A DNA stretch of 64,000 nt from the NCBI GenBank assembly GCA_900100325.1, contig LT629697.1, forward strand, positions 1,426,001-1,490,000, given 5' to 3'. This document shows, in pieces, positions 43,804-51,176 of this stretch. The position numbers and the translations under genes were made by a program. Numbering within the stretch: the stretch's first letter is position 1; every line of letters begins with the position of its first letter. The DNA comes from Frankineae bacterium MT45. Its GTDB lineage: Bacteria; Actinomycetota; Actinomycetes; Mycobacteriales; Jatrophihabitantaceae. The notes beneath the pieces were generated by a model. The model ran no database searches and was not told where the DNA came from. It was given only the letters and a program-made list of their open reading frames with translations.

Positions 43804-45399
43804 ATGATCCCGCCAATGGCTGGCATATTCGACCACTACCCACTCGGCGCGGCGTGGGACGAGATGATCAGCGCCGACGGTCCCCGCGCGCCATACGCCG
43901 CCCTGCACGAGTCGATGCAACGCTCCGGCGGCGCCGAGTTGCGAGCCAGCCTCGAGTCGGTGGCCCGCTCGTACCTGAACCAGGGTGTCACCTTCGACGT
44001 CGGGGGCGAGGAGCGGCCGTTCCCCCTCGACATCGTCCCGCGGGTCATCGATGACCTCTCCTGGCGGCAGATCGAGTCCGGCGTCCGCCAGCGCGTCCGT
44101 GCCCTCGAGGCGTTCCTGGCCGACGTCTACGGGCCGGGCCTGGCCATCGCCGATGGCGTCGTCCCGCGCCGGATCATCACCTCCTCCACGCACTTCCACC
44201 GGGCCGCGGCCGGCATCCAGCCACCCAACGGGGTGCGGGTGCACGTCTCCGGCATCGACCTGATCCGCGACGAACAGGGCACCTTCCGGGTTCTCGAGGA
44301 CAACGTGCGGGTTCCGTCCGGAGTCAGCTACGTGCTGGCCAACCGCAACGCCGTCCGCCCGCAGTGGTCGGACGCGCTGAGCCAGGTGCGCCTGCGCCCC
44401 GTGTCCCAGTACCCGCAGCGGTTGCTGGCCGCGCTCCGCAAAGCGGCCCCGCCGGGGGTCGCCGACCCCTGTGTCGTGGTGCTGACCCCTGGCGTCTACA
44501 ACAGCGCGTACTTTGAGCACGCCTGGCTTGCCCGCACCATGGGCGTCGAGTTGGTCGAGGGGCGCGACCTGATCTGCTCGGGCGGTGTGGTGCGGATGCG
44601 CGACACCCGGGGTGAGCGGCGGGTCGACGTCATCTACCGGCGCGTCGACGACGAGTACCTCGACCCGGTGCAGTTCAAGCACGACTCCATGCTCGGCTGC
44701 CCCGGCCTGCTTACTGCGGCGCGGGTCGGCAACGTCACCATCGCCAATGCGGTCGGCAACGGGGTAGCCGACGACAAGCTCATCTACACCTACCTTCCTG
44801 ATCTGGTGCGGTATTACCTGCGCGAGGAGCCGATCCTGGCCAACGTCGACACCTGGCGTCTGGAGGACCCGGGTGCCCTGGAAGAGGTGCTGGATCGTCT
44901 CGACGAGCTGGTGGTCAAGCCGGTCGACGGCGCCGGTGGCAAGGGGCTGGTCATCGGCCCGCAGGCCAGCGCCAAGGAGCTGATCGCCCTGCGGGAGCGG
45001 CTCATCGCCGACCCGCGGGGCTGGATCGCCCAGCCGGTGGTGCAGCTCTCGACGGTTCCGACGGTGGTCGGTGACGAGGTCGAGCCGCGGCACGTCGACC
45101 TGCGTCCCTTCGCCATCAACGACGGAAACGACGTCTGGGTGCTGCCGGGCGGCCTGACCCGGGTGGCGCTGGTGAAGGGGTCACTGGTGGTGAACTCCAG
45201 CCAGGGTGGTGGCGCCAAGGACACCTGGGTGCTGGCCGGTGAACGTGGGGTCTCCGCCGCGGAGCCGGTCGTGCGGGTCGAGCCGCCGATTCAGGCCGAA
45301 CGGCTGCCGCTGCCCCAGCAGGACCGGGCCGAGGAACGCCAGCAACAGCAGCAACAGCAGCAGCAACAACAGGTCGAAGTGGGTGACGAGTCGTGCTGA
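43804..45399 (+). CDS. Circularly permuted ATP-grasp protein
   Basis: A 531-residue protein of the CP-ATPgrasp family. Typical stretches are YHPLG-like start (IFDHYPLGAAWDEM), TFDVGGEERPFPLDIVPRVI, HVSGIDLIRDEQGTFRVLED, VLANRN, YRRVDDEYLDPVQF, VVKPVDGAGGKGLVIGPQ and HVDLRPFAIN. These supply ATP and metal contacts. The family is predicted to ligate an amino acid or peptide to an unknown acceptor. The last 45 residues are an unusual Gln-rich tail with 11 consecutive Gln. It overlaps the alpha-E gene by 7 bases and forms a three-gene unit with it and a transglutaminase. Confidence 0.92.
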   Translation: MIPPMAGIFDHYPLGAAWDEMISADGPRAPYAALHESMQRSGGAELRASLESVARSYLNQGVTFDVGGEERPFPLDIVPRVIDDLSWRQIESGVRQRVRALEAFLADVYGPGLAIADGVVPRRIITSSTHFHRAAAGIQPPNGVRVHVSGIDLIRDEQGTFRVLEDNVRVPSGVSYVLANRNAVRPQWSDALSQVRLRPVSQYPQRLLAALRKAAPPGVADPCVVVLTPGVYNSAYFEHAWLARTMGVELVEGRDLICSGGVVRMRDTRGERRVDVIYRRVDDEYLDPVQFKHDSMLGCPGLLTAARVGNVTIANAVGNGVADDKLIYTYLPDLVRYYLREEPILANVDTWRLEDPGALEEVLDRLDELVVKPVDGAGGKGLVIGPQASAKELIALRERLIADPRGWIAQPVVQLSTVPTVVGDEVEPRHVDLRPFAINDGNDVWVLPGGLTRVALVKGSLVVNSSQGGGAKDTWVLAGERGVSAAEPVVRVEPPIQAERLPLPQQDRAEERQQQQQQQQQQQVEVGDESC

Positions 45400-46316
45400 G
45401 TCGCATCGCCGAGTCGCTCTACTGGATCGGCCGCTACGTGGAGCGCGCCGAAGACACCAGCCGCACCCTGGACGTCCACCTCAACCTGCTGCTGGAGGAT
45501 CCGTGGGCGCCCGAGGGCGTCGTCTGCGCTTCGCTGCTCTCGGCGATGGGCTGCGAGATCGAGCCCGACACCGAAATCGACAAGTCGAAGGTGCTGGAGT
45601 TGCTGGCCTGGGATCGGGAGAATCCGGCCTCCATCGTCGGTGCCATCACCGTCGCCCGGGAGAATGCCCGCCGCTCCCGCGAGGTCATCTCGACTGAGCT
45701 CTGGGAGACGCTCAACGTCACCTGGCACGAGGCCATCCGCTCGTCGCGGCGCTCCCGTCCGCACTCTTTCTTCACCTGGGTGCGGGAACGGTCGGCCGCC
45801 TTCAACGGCACCGCCGATGCCACCCTGAGCCGCGACGAGGCGTACCACTTCCTGGCGCTCGGCCGGGCCATCGAGCGGGCCGACATGACGGCCCGAATCG
45901 TCGCCGCCCGCGCGCTGGCCGGCGACGCGGGACCCTCCTGGGTGACCCTGCTGCAGAGCTGCGGTGCGTATCAGGCGTTCCTGCACAGTGCCCATGGCGC
46001 GGTACAGGATCAGCGGGCCGTCGAGTTCCTGCTGCTCGACCCGCTCTTTCCCCGGTCACTGATCAGTGCCCTGAGCAGCGCCGAACGCAGCATGGACGAT
46101 CTCAGCGGGGAGTTCAACCGCTTCGGCACGGCCAGCGAGGGGCACCGCGTCCTCGGCATGATCCGATCGGAACTGGAGTTCGCGCCGAGGTCGGAGATCT
46201 TCGACGACCTGTACAACCTGATGGAACGGGTGCAGAGCGCCTGTTCGCTGGCCAGCGATGCGGTGGCCAGGCGCTACTTCGCACATGGCGTGGCCAAGGA
46301 ATGGGCGGTCTCCTGA
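45393..46316 (+). CDS. Alpha-E domain protein
   Basis: A 307-residue all-helical protein. The opening LSRIAESLYWIGRYVERAED is the alpha-E signature, followed by VARENARRSREVISTELWETL and FLALGRAIERADMTARIV. No enzymatic motif is known. The family always travels with the permuted ATP-grasp and is thought to be its partner or substrate carrier. GTG 45393 lies inside the ATP-grasp end, and the stop overlaps the transglutaminase start by one base, so all three are translationally coupled. Confidence 0.93.
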   Translation: MLSRIAESLYWIGRYVERAEDTSRTLDVHLNLLLEDPWAPEGVVCASLLSAMGCEIEPDTEIDKSKVLELLAWDRENPASIVGAITVARENARRSREVISTELWETLNVTWHEAIRSSRRSRPHSFFTWVRERSAAFNGTADATLSRDEAYHFLALGRAIERADMTARIVAARALAGDAGPSWVTLLQSCGAYQAFLHSAHGAVQDQRAVEFLLLDPLFPRSLISALSSAERSMDDLSGEFNRFGTASEGHRVLGMIRSELEFAPRSEIFDDLYNLMERVQSACSLASDAVARRYFAHGVAKEWAVS

Positions 46317-47176
46317 TGACCAGTCGGATGCGGATTCGGCACACCTCGCGGTACGACTACGACGGTCCGGTGACGGCGTCGTTTAACGAGACGCGCTTGA
46401 CGCCGCTGCTGCTGCCGTGGCAGAACCCTTTGGAAACATTGCTGAATGTCGACGCCGACGGGCAGCAGGCTAGCTGGCAGCATGCGTACTCCGACTACTG
46501 GGGTACCTGGGTGCGGGCCTTCGAGGTGCAGGCCCCGCACACCAGCCTCGGCGTCGAGGCGGTGTCGCTGGTCGAGGTGAACGATGCCGGGCGTCCGACG
46601 CCCGATCTGGAGATGAGCTGGGATTCAGTTCGTTCGGACGCGGTGTACCAGCGTTTCGGTGAGTACCTGACGCAGACCGCTCGCACCGAGCCGAACGAAG
46701 AACTGGCCGCCATCGCCGCCGAAGTAGGGGCCGACCTCGCTCCGCACCAGGCGGCCCTCGCCGTCTGCAATCGGGTCCGTGAGACGGTGACGTACGTCCC
46801 CGGGTCGACCGGCGTGAACACATCGGCCACCCAGTCGTGGGAGGCCGGCGCCGGAGTCTGCCAGGATTACGCGCACATCGTGGTCGGTGCGCTGCGGCAT
46901 ATTGGCCTCCCGGCGCGGTATGTGTCGGGCTACATGCACCCGGACCGCAACGCCGGTCTCGGCGAGCCGGTAAAGGGTGAGAGCCACGCCTGGGTGCAGT
47001 GGTGGCTGGGGGAGTGGATCGGACACGATCCGACCAACGACTCGTCCATCGGCGAGCGTCACGTGCTCGTCGGCACTGGTCGCGACTACACCGATGCCCC
47101 GCCGATCAAAGGCCTTGTGGCGGGCAGCGCGACCAGTGAGCTGAGCGTCTCGGTGGAGATCACTCGCCTAGTGTGA
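46316..47176 (+). CDS. Transglutaminase-like cysteine protease/ligase
   Basis: A 286-residue protein. The N-terminal beta domain (RIRHTSRYDYDGPVTASFNE) is the bacterial transglutaminase N-domain. The catalytic core has Cys in EAGAGVCQDYAH, His in GESHAWVQWW and Asp in WIGHDPTND. In this gene group the enzyme is predicted to cleave or transfer the peptide bond made by the ATP-grasp partner. It ends the operon; a stress promoter for csbD begins 20 bases later. Confidence 0.92.
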   Translation: MTSRMRIRHTSRYDYDGPVTASFNETRLTPLLLPWQNPLETLLNVDADGQQASWQHAYSDYWGTWVRAFEVQAPHTSLGVEAVSLVEVNDAGRPTPDLEMSWDSVRSDAVYQRFGEYLTQTARTEPNEELAAIAAEVGADLAPHQAALAVCNRVRETVTYVPGSTGVNTSATQSWEAGAGVCQDYAHIVVGALRHIGLPARYVSGYMHPDRNAGLGEPVKGESHAWVQWWLGEWIGHDPTNDSSIGERHVLVGTGRDYTDAPPIKGLVAGSATSELSVSVEITRLV

Positions 47177-47195
47177 GTGGTGTGAGTTGCCTGTT

Positions 47196-47221
47196 GTTTA
47201 GCTTCGCCCTGTCCCGGGTAC
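47196..47221 (+). promoter_or_regulatory. SigB/SigF-type stress promoter for csbD
   Basis: GTTT at 47196-47199 and GGGTAC at 47216-47221 with a 16-base spacer match the actinobacterial SigB/SigF form GTTT-N14-16-GGGTA. The predicted start lies about 50 bases before the CsbD start. CsbD is a SigB-controlled stress protein in Bacillus, which supports the match. Confidence 0.6.
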
Positions 47222-47279
47222 CTATTCACTGCAAGCGCACGCCGATGTTTGCAATGGCGAACCAATAGGGAGACCCGAT

Positions 47280-47453
47280 ATGAGCGCAACGGACAAGGTC
47301 AAGAACGCCGTCGAAGACGTCGAAGGCAAGGCGAAAGAGGCGTTCGGCAAGGTAACCGGAAACCACCGGACCGAGAATGAAGGCAAGGGCGATCAGGCGA
47401 AAGCGGACCTGAAGAACGCTGGCGAGAACGTCAAGGACGCCTTCAAACACTGA
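47280..47453 (+). CDS. CsbD-family stress protein
   Basis: A 57-residue charged helical protein: MSATDKVKNAVEDVEGKAKE, then FGKVTGNHRTENEGKGDQ and a KNAGENVKDAFKH end. The KAKE..GK.TGN..TENEGKGDQ pattern is the CsbD domain. ATG 47280 follows GGGAG at 47269-47273. Function is unknown beyond stress induction. A SigB-like promoter precedes it and a perfect 15-bp terminator follows. Confidence 0.93.
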   Translation: MSATDKVKNAVEDVEGKAKEAFGKVTGNHRTENEGKGDQAKADLKNAGENVKDAFKH

Positions 47454-47537
47454 CTATCTGGCCCGCCCAGTCGTAGTTCGGGGCCGACATGATCAAGTCG
47501 TAAGACTTGACTGTGTCGTTGACTGGGCCTGTAAAAG

Positions 47538-47572
47538 CTCAAGCCCAAGGCCCTCGCGGCCTTGGGCTTGAG
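47538..47572 (+). terminator. Perfect 15-bp hairpin after csbD
   Basis: CTCAAGCCCAAGGCC (47538-47552) pairs with GGCCTTGGGCTTGAG (47558-47572) around CTCGC, followed by TTGTCTCT. It serves csbD and the convergent SRPBCC gene. Confidence 0.85.
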
Positions 47573-47607
47573 TTGTCTCTAGCTGTATTTGCATTTGCCG
47601 CCTGCGG

Positions 47608-48108
47608 TTAGGCGGTGCCGGCCAGCAGTCGGTCCAGAGCGCGGAAGGATTCGTTCATCCCGCCCTCCATTCCAGAGGAGAGCATGCCGTCCCGCTCCTC
47701 GGTGGTGTGGAAGACGTTGTCGATCACCACGCGGGTGCGTCCGTCACCCAGGTCGACGAGTTCGGCCGTCTCGATGATGACGTGCGCCGGCATCCCATCC
47801 CATTCGAAGGAACGGGTGATGCGGGTCTTCGGCGTGATCTCGCGGTAGCGACCCTCGAAGCCGGCCACCTCACCGTCGTAGTGCTCCTCGAGGCGCCAGT
47901 GCCCGCCGCGTTCGAACTCCCAGCGGATCACTTCGAGTTGGTTCCCCCGTCCCCACCACTGGGCGACGAGTTCGGGCTGGCTGAACGCGGCCCAGACGCG
48001 GTCGATCGGTGCATCGAAGACCCGCTCGACGTGGATGTCACGCTTGCCGGGGGTGGTCACCGTGCTGCTCGGCGATGTTGCGCTCTCTGTTGATGATTGT
48101 GCCGTCAT
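47608..48108 (-). CDS. SRPBCC-family (AHSA1-type) protein
   Basis: A 166-residue START-like protein. After a disordered Ser/Thr start it reads DIHVERVFDAPIDRVWAAFS, then QWWGRG, EGRYREITPKTRITRSFEWDG and VFHTTEERDGMLSSGM. This is the AHSA1/YndB pattern: a hydrophobic cavity protein that probably binds a small ligand. It overlaps the upstream ArsR gene by 4 bases, the widespread ArsR-SRPBCC pair. Confidence 0.9.
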   Translation of the reverse strand: MTAQSSTESATSPSSTVTTPGKRDIHVERVFDAPIDRVWAAFSQPELVAQWWGRGNQLEVIRWEFERGGHWRLEEHYDGEVAGFEGRYREITPKTRITRSFEWDGMPAHVIIETAELVDLGDGRTRVVIDNVFHTTEERDGMLSSGMEGGMNESFRALDRLLAGTA

Positions 48109-48437
48109 TGCTGATTCTCCGTTCGTTTCAGGAAGGCGTCGAGGTGGTCCAGACGGGACTCGACGGTGGCCCGGAATTCGCTCAGCCAGGTCGCCTCGCG
48201 ATCGAGTGAGTTGGCGCCGAGTTCGCAGTACCGGACCCGACCTCGCTTCTCGGTGACGACGAGTCCCGCCGTCTCGAGCAGTTGCAGGTGCTTCTTCATG
48301 CCGGTGAGGCTCATCTCGAACTCGGCGGCCAGTTCACTGACCGTGGCCGGCCCCCGTCCGAGGCGTCCGAGAATGCCCCGACGAACGGGGTCCGCGAGCG
48401 CCGCGAAAGATACGTCAAACTCCGAATACTGAACCAT
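48105..48437 (-). CDS. ArsR-family transcriptional regulator
   Basis: A 110-residue winged-helix protein: LADPVRRGILGRLGRGPATV, helix-turn-helix VSELAAEFEMSLTGMKKHLQ, wing VVTEKRGRVRYCELG. No metal-site ELCVCDL motif is present, so it is of the non-metal ArsR type that controls its SRPBCC partner. A perfect dyad (ACTGAAC/GTTCAGT) covers its start codon and suggests self-repression. Confidence 0.92.
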   Translation of the reverse strand: MVQYSEFDVSFAALADPVRRGILGRLGRGPATVSELAAEFEMSLTGMKKHLQLLETAGLVVTEKRGRVRYCELGANSLDREATWLSEFRATVESRLDHLDAFLKRTENQQ

Positions 48438-48447
48438 CTAGTTCAGT
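48428..48447 (-). promoter_or_regulatory. Operator dyad over the ArsR start codon
   Basis: ACTGAAC (48428-48434) and GTTCAGT (48441-48447) are perfect inverted repeats separated by six bases that contain the start codon (complement of 48435-48437). A likely binding site of the ArsR protein itself. Confidence 0.6.
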
Positions 48448-48498
48448 GTTGCTCGCGACGGGCGCGGTGTCAAGGGCGTCGGAACGTTTGGTCGGTGG

Positions 48499-49902
48499 CT
48501 AGTGGCGGAACGCCGAGGGGCCGCTTACGGTGGCCGGCGCGTCGGCGCCGCTATGGGTCGTCAGTACCTCGACCGCGCGACGGACGTCCGCGAGCAGCTC
48601 GGCGGCGAGTTCGTGCCCGAAGCCGTTGCGGCAGACGATGCGCAGAACCGAGAGGTCCTCCCGGTCGGGCGGGAAGGAGTACGCCGGCACTTGCCAACCC
48701 CGCTCGCGGAGCACCCGGGAGAGCGCGTAGACGTCCCAGTCGGTGACCTCCTCGCTGGTCGTGAAGGCGAAGACCGGCAGTTCGTCGCCGCGCGAAAGCA
48801 GCCGGAACTGCGGCATCTTCTCAATCTCCGACGAGATGAACGTCGCGACGTCGCGGGCCGACTGCTGCACTGCCCGTAGCCCTTCGCGTCCGAGCCGGAA
48901 GAAGACGTAGTACTGGGCCACCACCTCAGCCCCGGGACGGGAGAAATTCAGTGCAAAAGTCGGCATGTTCCCGCCGAGGTAGTTCACGTTGAAGATCAGC
49001 TCGCTGGGCAGGGCCGCGCTATCACGCCAGAGCACCCAGCCGACGCCGGGGTACACCAGGCCGTACTTGTGGCCGGAGGTGTTGATCGACGCGACGCGGG
49101 GGAGGCGGAAGTCCCAGACGAGGTCAGGGTCGAGGAAGGGCGCGATCATCCCCCCGGAGGCGCCGTCGACGTGGACGGGCACATCCGGGCCGCCGGCGGC
49201 CGCGAGCGCGTCCAGCGCGGCGGCGATCTCGGCCACCGGCTCGTAGCTGCCGTCAAAGGTGGAGCCCAGGATCGCCACTACGCCGATCGTGTCCTCGTCG
49301 CAGAGGGCAACCGCCTGCTCGGCGTCGAGGTGGTACCGGTCGCCGCTCATGGGGACGATCCGGGCCTCGACGTCCCAGTAGCGGCAGAACTTCTCCCAGC
49401 AGACCTGCACATTGGCGCCCATGATGAGGTTGGGGCGCCGGGTCCGGTCGTTGACTCGTGCGGCCCAGCGATGCTTCAACGCCATCCCGGCCAGCATGCA
49501 GGCTTCGCTGGAGCCGGTCGTCGAGCATCCGGTCGCCTCGCTCGCCGACGGGGCGTTCCAGAGGTCAGCCAGGATCGCCACGCAGCGCCGCTCGAGCTCG
49601 GCCGTCTGTGGGTACTCGTCCTTGTCGATCATGTTCTTGTCGGCACACTCGGCCATCAGCACCCGGGCCTGCGGCTCCATCCAGGTGGTCACGAAGGTGG
49701 CGAGATTCAGTCGCGAGTTGCCGTCGAGGAGGAGTTCGTCGTGGATCAGCTGGTACGCGATATCGGCCGGGACCGAGTTTGCGGCGAGCTGGTTCTTCGG
49801 GGCGACGACCCGTTCGCCATAGGCCGGATTGGCCTCGGTGACGAGGGCGTTGGAGGTGGCGCCAGTCGGCTCCGGACTGGTTGATCCGTGATGAAGTGGC
49901 AT
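48499..49902 (-). CDS. gadB: Glutamate decarboxylase
   Basis: A 467-residue PLP enzyme of the normal bacterial length. Key stretches are NLATFVTTWMEPQARVLMAE, GCSTTGSSEACMLAGMALKH, HVDGASGGMIAPF and the PLP-lysine segment SINTSGHKYGLVYPGVGW. It converts glutamate to GABA with uptake of one proton, giving acid resistance. No gadC antiporter is seen nearby. ATG 49902 begins PLHHGST. The C-terminus (DAPATVSGPSAFRH) ends in His, similar to the regulatory tail of E. coli GadB. Confidence 0.95.
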   Translation of the reverse strand: MPLHHGSTSPEPTGATSNALVTEANPAYGERVVAPKNQLAANSVPADIAYQLIHDELLLDGNSRLNLATFVTTWMEPQARVLMAECADKNMIDKDEYPQTAELERRCVAILADLWNAPSASEATGCSTTGSSEACMLAGMALKHRWAARVNDRTRRPNLIMGANVQVCWEKFCRYWDVEARIVPMSGDRYHLDAEQAVALCDEDTIGVVAILGSTFDGSYEPVAEIAAALDALAAAGGPDVPVHVDGASGGMIAPFLDPDLVWDFRLPRVASINTSGHKYGLVYPGVGWVLWRDSAALPSELIFNVNYLGGNMPTFALNFSRPGAEVVAQYYVFFRLGREGLRAVQQSARDVATFISSEIEKMPQFRLLSRGDELPVFAFTTSEEVTDWDVYALSRVLRERGWQVPAYSFPPDREDLSVLRIVCRNGFGHELAAELLADVRRAVEVLTTHSGADAPATVSGPSAFRH

Positions 49903-50643
49903 GGCACAACTATCTCGCAATCCAGGCCGTTTTTGAGGGCCGCTTCGCATACCAAACTTCCGATTCTGGGTCCGAGATCGGAGGGTGGGTATGCAGAGAA
50001 GGCGAGCGGGAGCCTGGTGCGAGCCGAGCGGATACGAGGGATGCGGCACAGCGCAGCGTGAGGGGGCACACCGCGCCGTGCCGCAAGTATGTGGGCGCCG
50101 GAGCTAGCGGGAATTCCTCGCCGGCGACGGCATCAGAAACAGAGGGCGGGCGGTGCGGGCGGGGGATCCGGCAACGTCGGCGACCATTCGGTCGCGGTGA
50201 AACGTGCGTTGCATGCGGTGTCCTACTCAGTCCCGTTGACGAGGTCGTGTGCACCCCAGTGCACCTCGCCAGGAGCGCCCCGTGCGTTCCTGCACGCAAC
50301 TTACGCGACTTGGCCCCCGACTTACAAATTCCTGTGTTCTAAAGGAGAATTGGTCACGGAAGGTAGGCGCCCGGCTGCCGTTGAGCAGCAAGTATTGGTC
50401 TAGTCCATACAAACCAGACGGGCTGTATTCAAAGCGTTGGCTGGGGCGTGCAGTAGTCGTTCGACTACTTAGTGCTGTCGAGCCGGTCGTCGAAAATCTC
50501 AACCGCTTCACTGAGTGAAGCCTGTGAGCGGCCATTTGATCAGGCGACGTCCCGCACCTTGGCGTAAATTGCAATGCGAGCATCGGTCATGAATCGGCCG
50601 GGCGTGTTGCCGCTGATGCTGGCGGGATCGAAGGGCGGTTAGC
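49903..50643. other. 740-base stretch without a recognisable gene
   Basis: Upstream of gadB. Open frames here have unusual composition and no family likeness. It is lower in GC than its surroundings in the 50280-50520 part, with AAAGGAG at 50340 leading to a 16-codon frame only. It may hold the gadB promoter, a small RNA or decayed genes; I cannot support any one. Confidence 0.5.
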
Positions 50644-50796
50644 GTGAGTACCGACACGAAATGTGTCCACTGCGGGTGGCGGCTGCGCCTGCGGTATCCC
50701 CCGGGCAATCCGAACGGGGCCTTCTGGGTTCATGCCGCGACCAATGAGGTCGGCTGCCCGAAATCAACCACGCAGGCCGAGCCGGCCAACCGCTGA
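50644..50796 (+). CDS. Small zinc-ribbon-like protein
   Basis: A 50-residue protein reading STDTKCVHCGWRLRLRYPPG, then FWVHAATNEVGCPKS. It has a CxxC pair followed after about 30 residues by a His and a Cys, a likely single zinc site. The GTG start follows AAGGGCGG. Coding character is supported by the ordered Cys spacing and the W-V-H-A-A-T pattern that I recall from small actinobacterial proteins. It lies 43 bases before csoR on the same strand and could share its transcript. Confidence 0.65.
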   Translation: MSTDTKCVHCGWRLRLRYPPGNPNGAFWVHAATNEVGCPKSTTQAEPANR

Positions 50797-50825
50797 GCGT
50801 CGGCCTTCGCCGGGCCGCTCACGAG

Positions 50826-50840
50826 TACCCTCCGGGGGTA
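50826..50840 (+). promoter_or_regulatory. CsoR-type operator
   Basis: TACCC-TCCGG-GGGTA is the TACCC-N5-GGGTA core of actinobacterial CsoR sites. It ends on the A of the csoR start codon, implying copper-relieved self-repression. Confidence 0.65.
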
Positions 50841-51148
50841 TGAGCACTTCGCATTCGACGGACGGTCATCCGGGCTACCACGACACCAAGGACGATCAGC
50901 TGAAGCGGCTGCGTCGCATCGAGGGGCAGATCCGCGGACTGCAGCGCCAGGTCGAGTCCGACACCTACTGCATCGACGTCCTCACCCAGGTCTCGGCCGC
51001 TACCCGGGCCTTGGAGTCCTTCGCGATCGGCCTCATCGAGGAGCACCTGACGCACTGCGTGGCCCAGGCCATCAACTCCGGCGGTCACGAGGCCCAGGCC
51101 AAGGTGAAGGAGGCCTCGGCGGCGATCGCCCGTCTCGTCCGTTCCTAG
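50840..51148 (+). CDS. csoR: Copper-sensing repressor CsoR
   Basis: A 102-residue four-helix CsoR/RcnR-family repressor. The Cu(I) ligands are in place: Cys in SDTYCIDVLTQ and the His-x-x-x-Cys of EEHLTHCV. The DNA-binding face is in KRLRRIEGQIRGLQRQV. It releases its operator on binding copper. The N-terminus is His-rich (STSHSTDGHPGYHD). No copper ATPase is adjacent, but a copper protein cluster lies at 54-58 kb. No normal ribosome site precedes ATG 50840, so start or leader may be unusual. Confidence 0.92.
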   Translation: MSTSHSTDGHPGYHDTKDDQLKRLRRIEGQIRGLQRQVESDTYCIDVLTQVSAATRALESFAIGLIEEHLTHCVAQAINSGGHEAQAKVKEASAAIARLVRS

Positions 51149-51176
51149 TAGCGCCCGTCCCGGCGACCGCAGCGCG

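Noticed and set aside
43432-45093. Minus-strand frame of 553 codons opposite dapC and the ATP-grasp gene
   Set aside because: Shadow frame with biased composition; the plus-strand genes have full motif sets.
49910-50299. Minus-strand frame of 129 codons ahead of gadB
   Set aside because: Pro/Arg/Ser-rich, no ribosome site, no domain; reported as an empty stretch instead.
50340-50402. AAAGGAG followed by a TTG frame of 16 codons
   Set aside because: Too short and without conservation evidence to call a gene.
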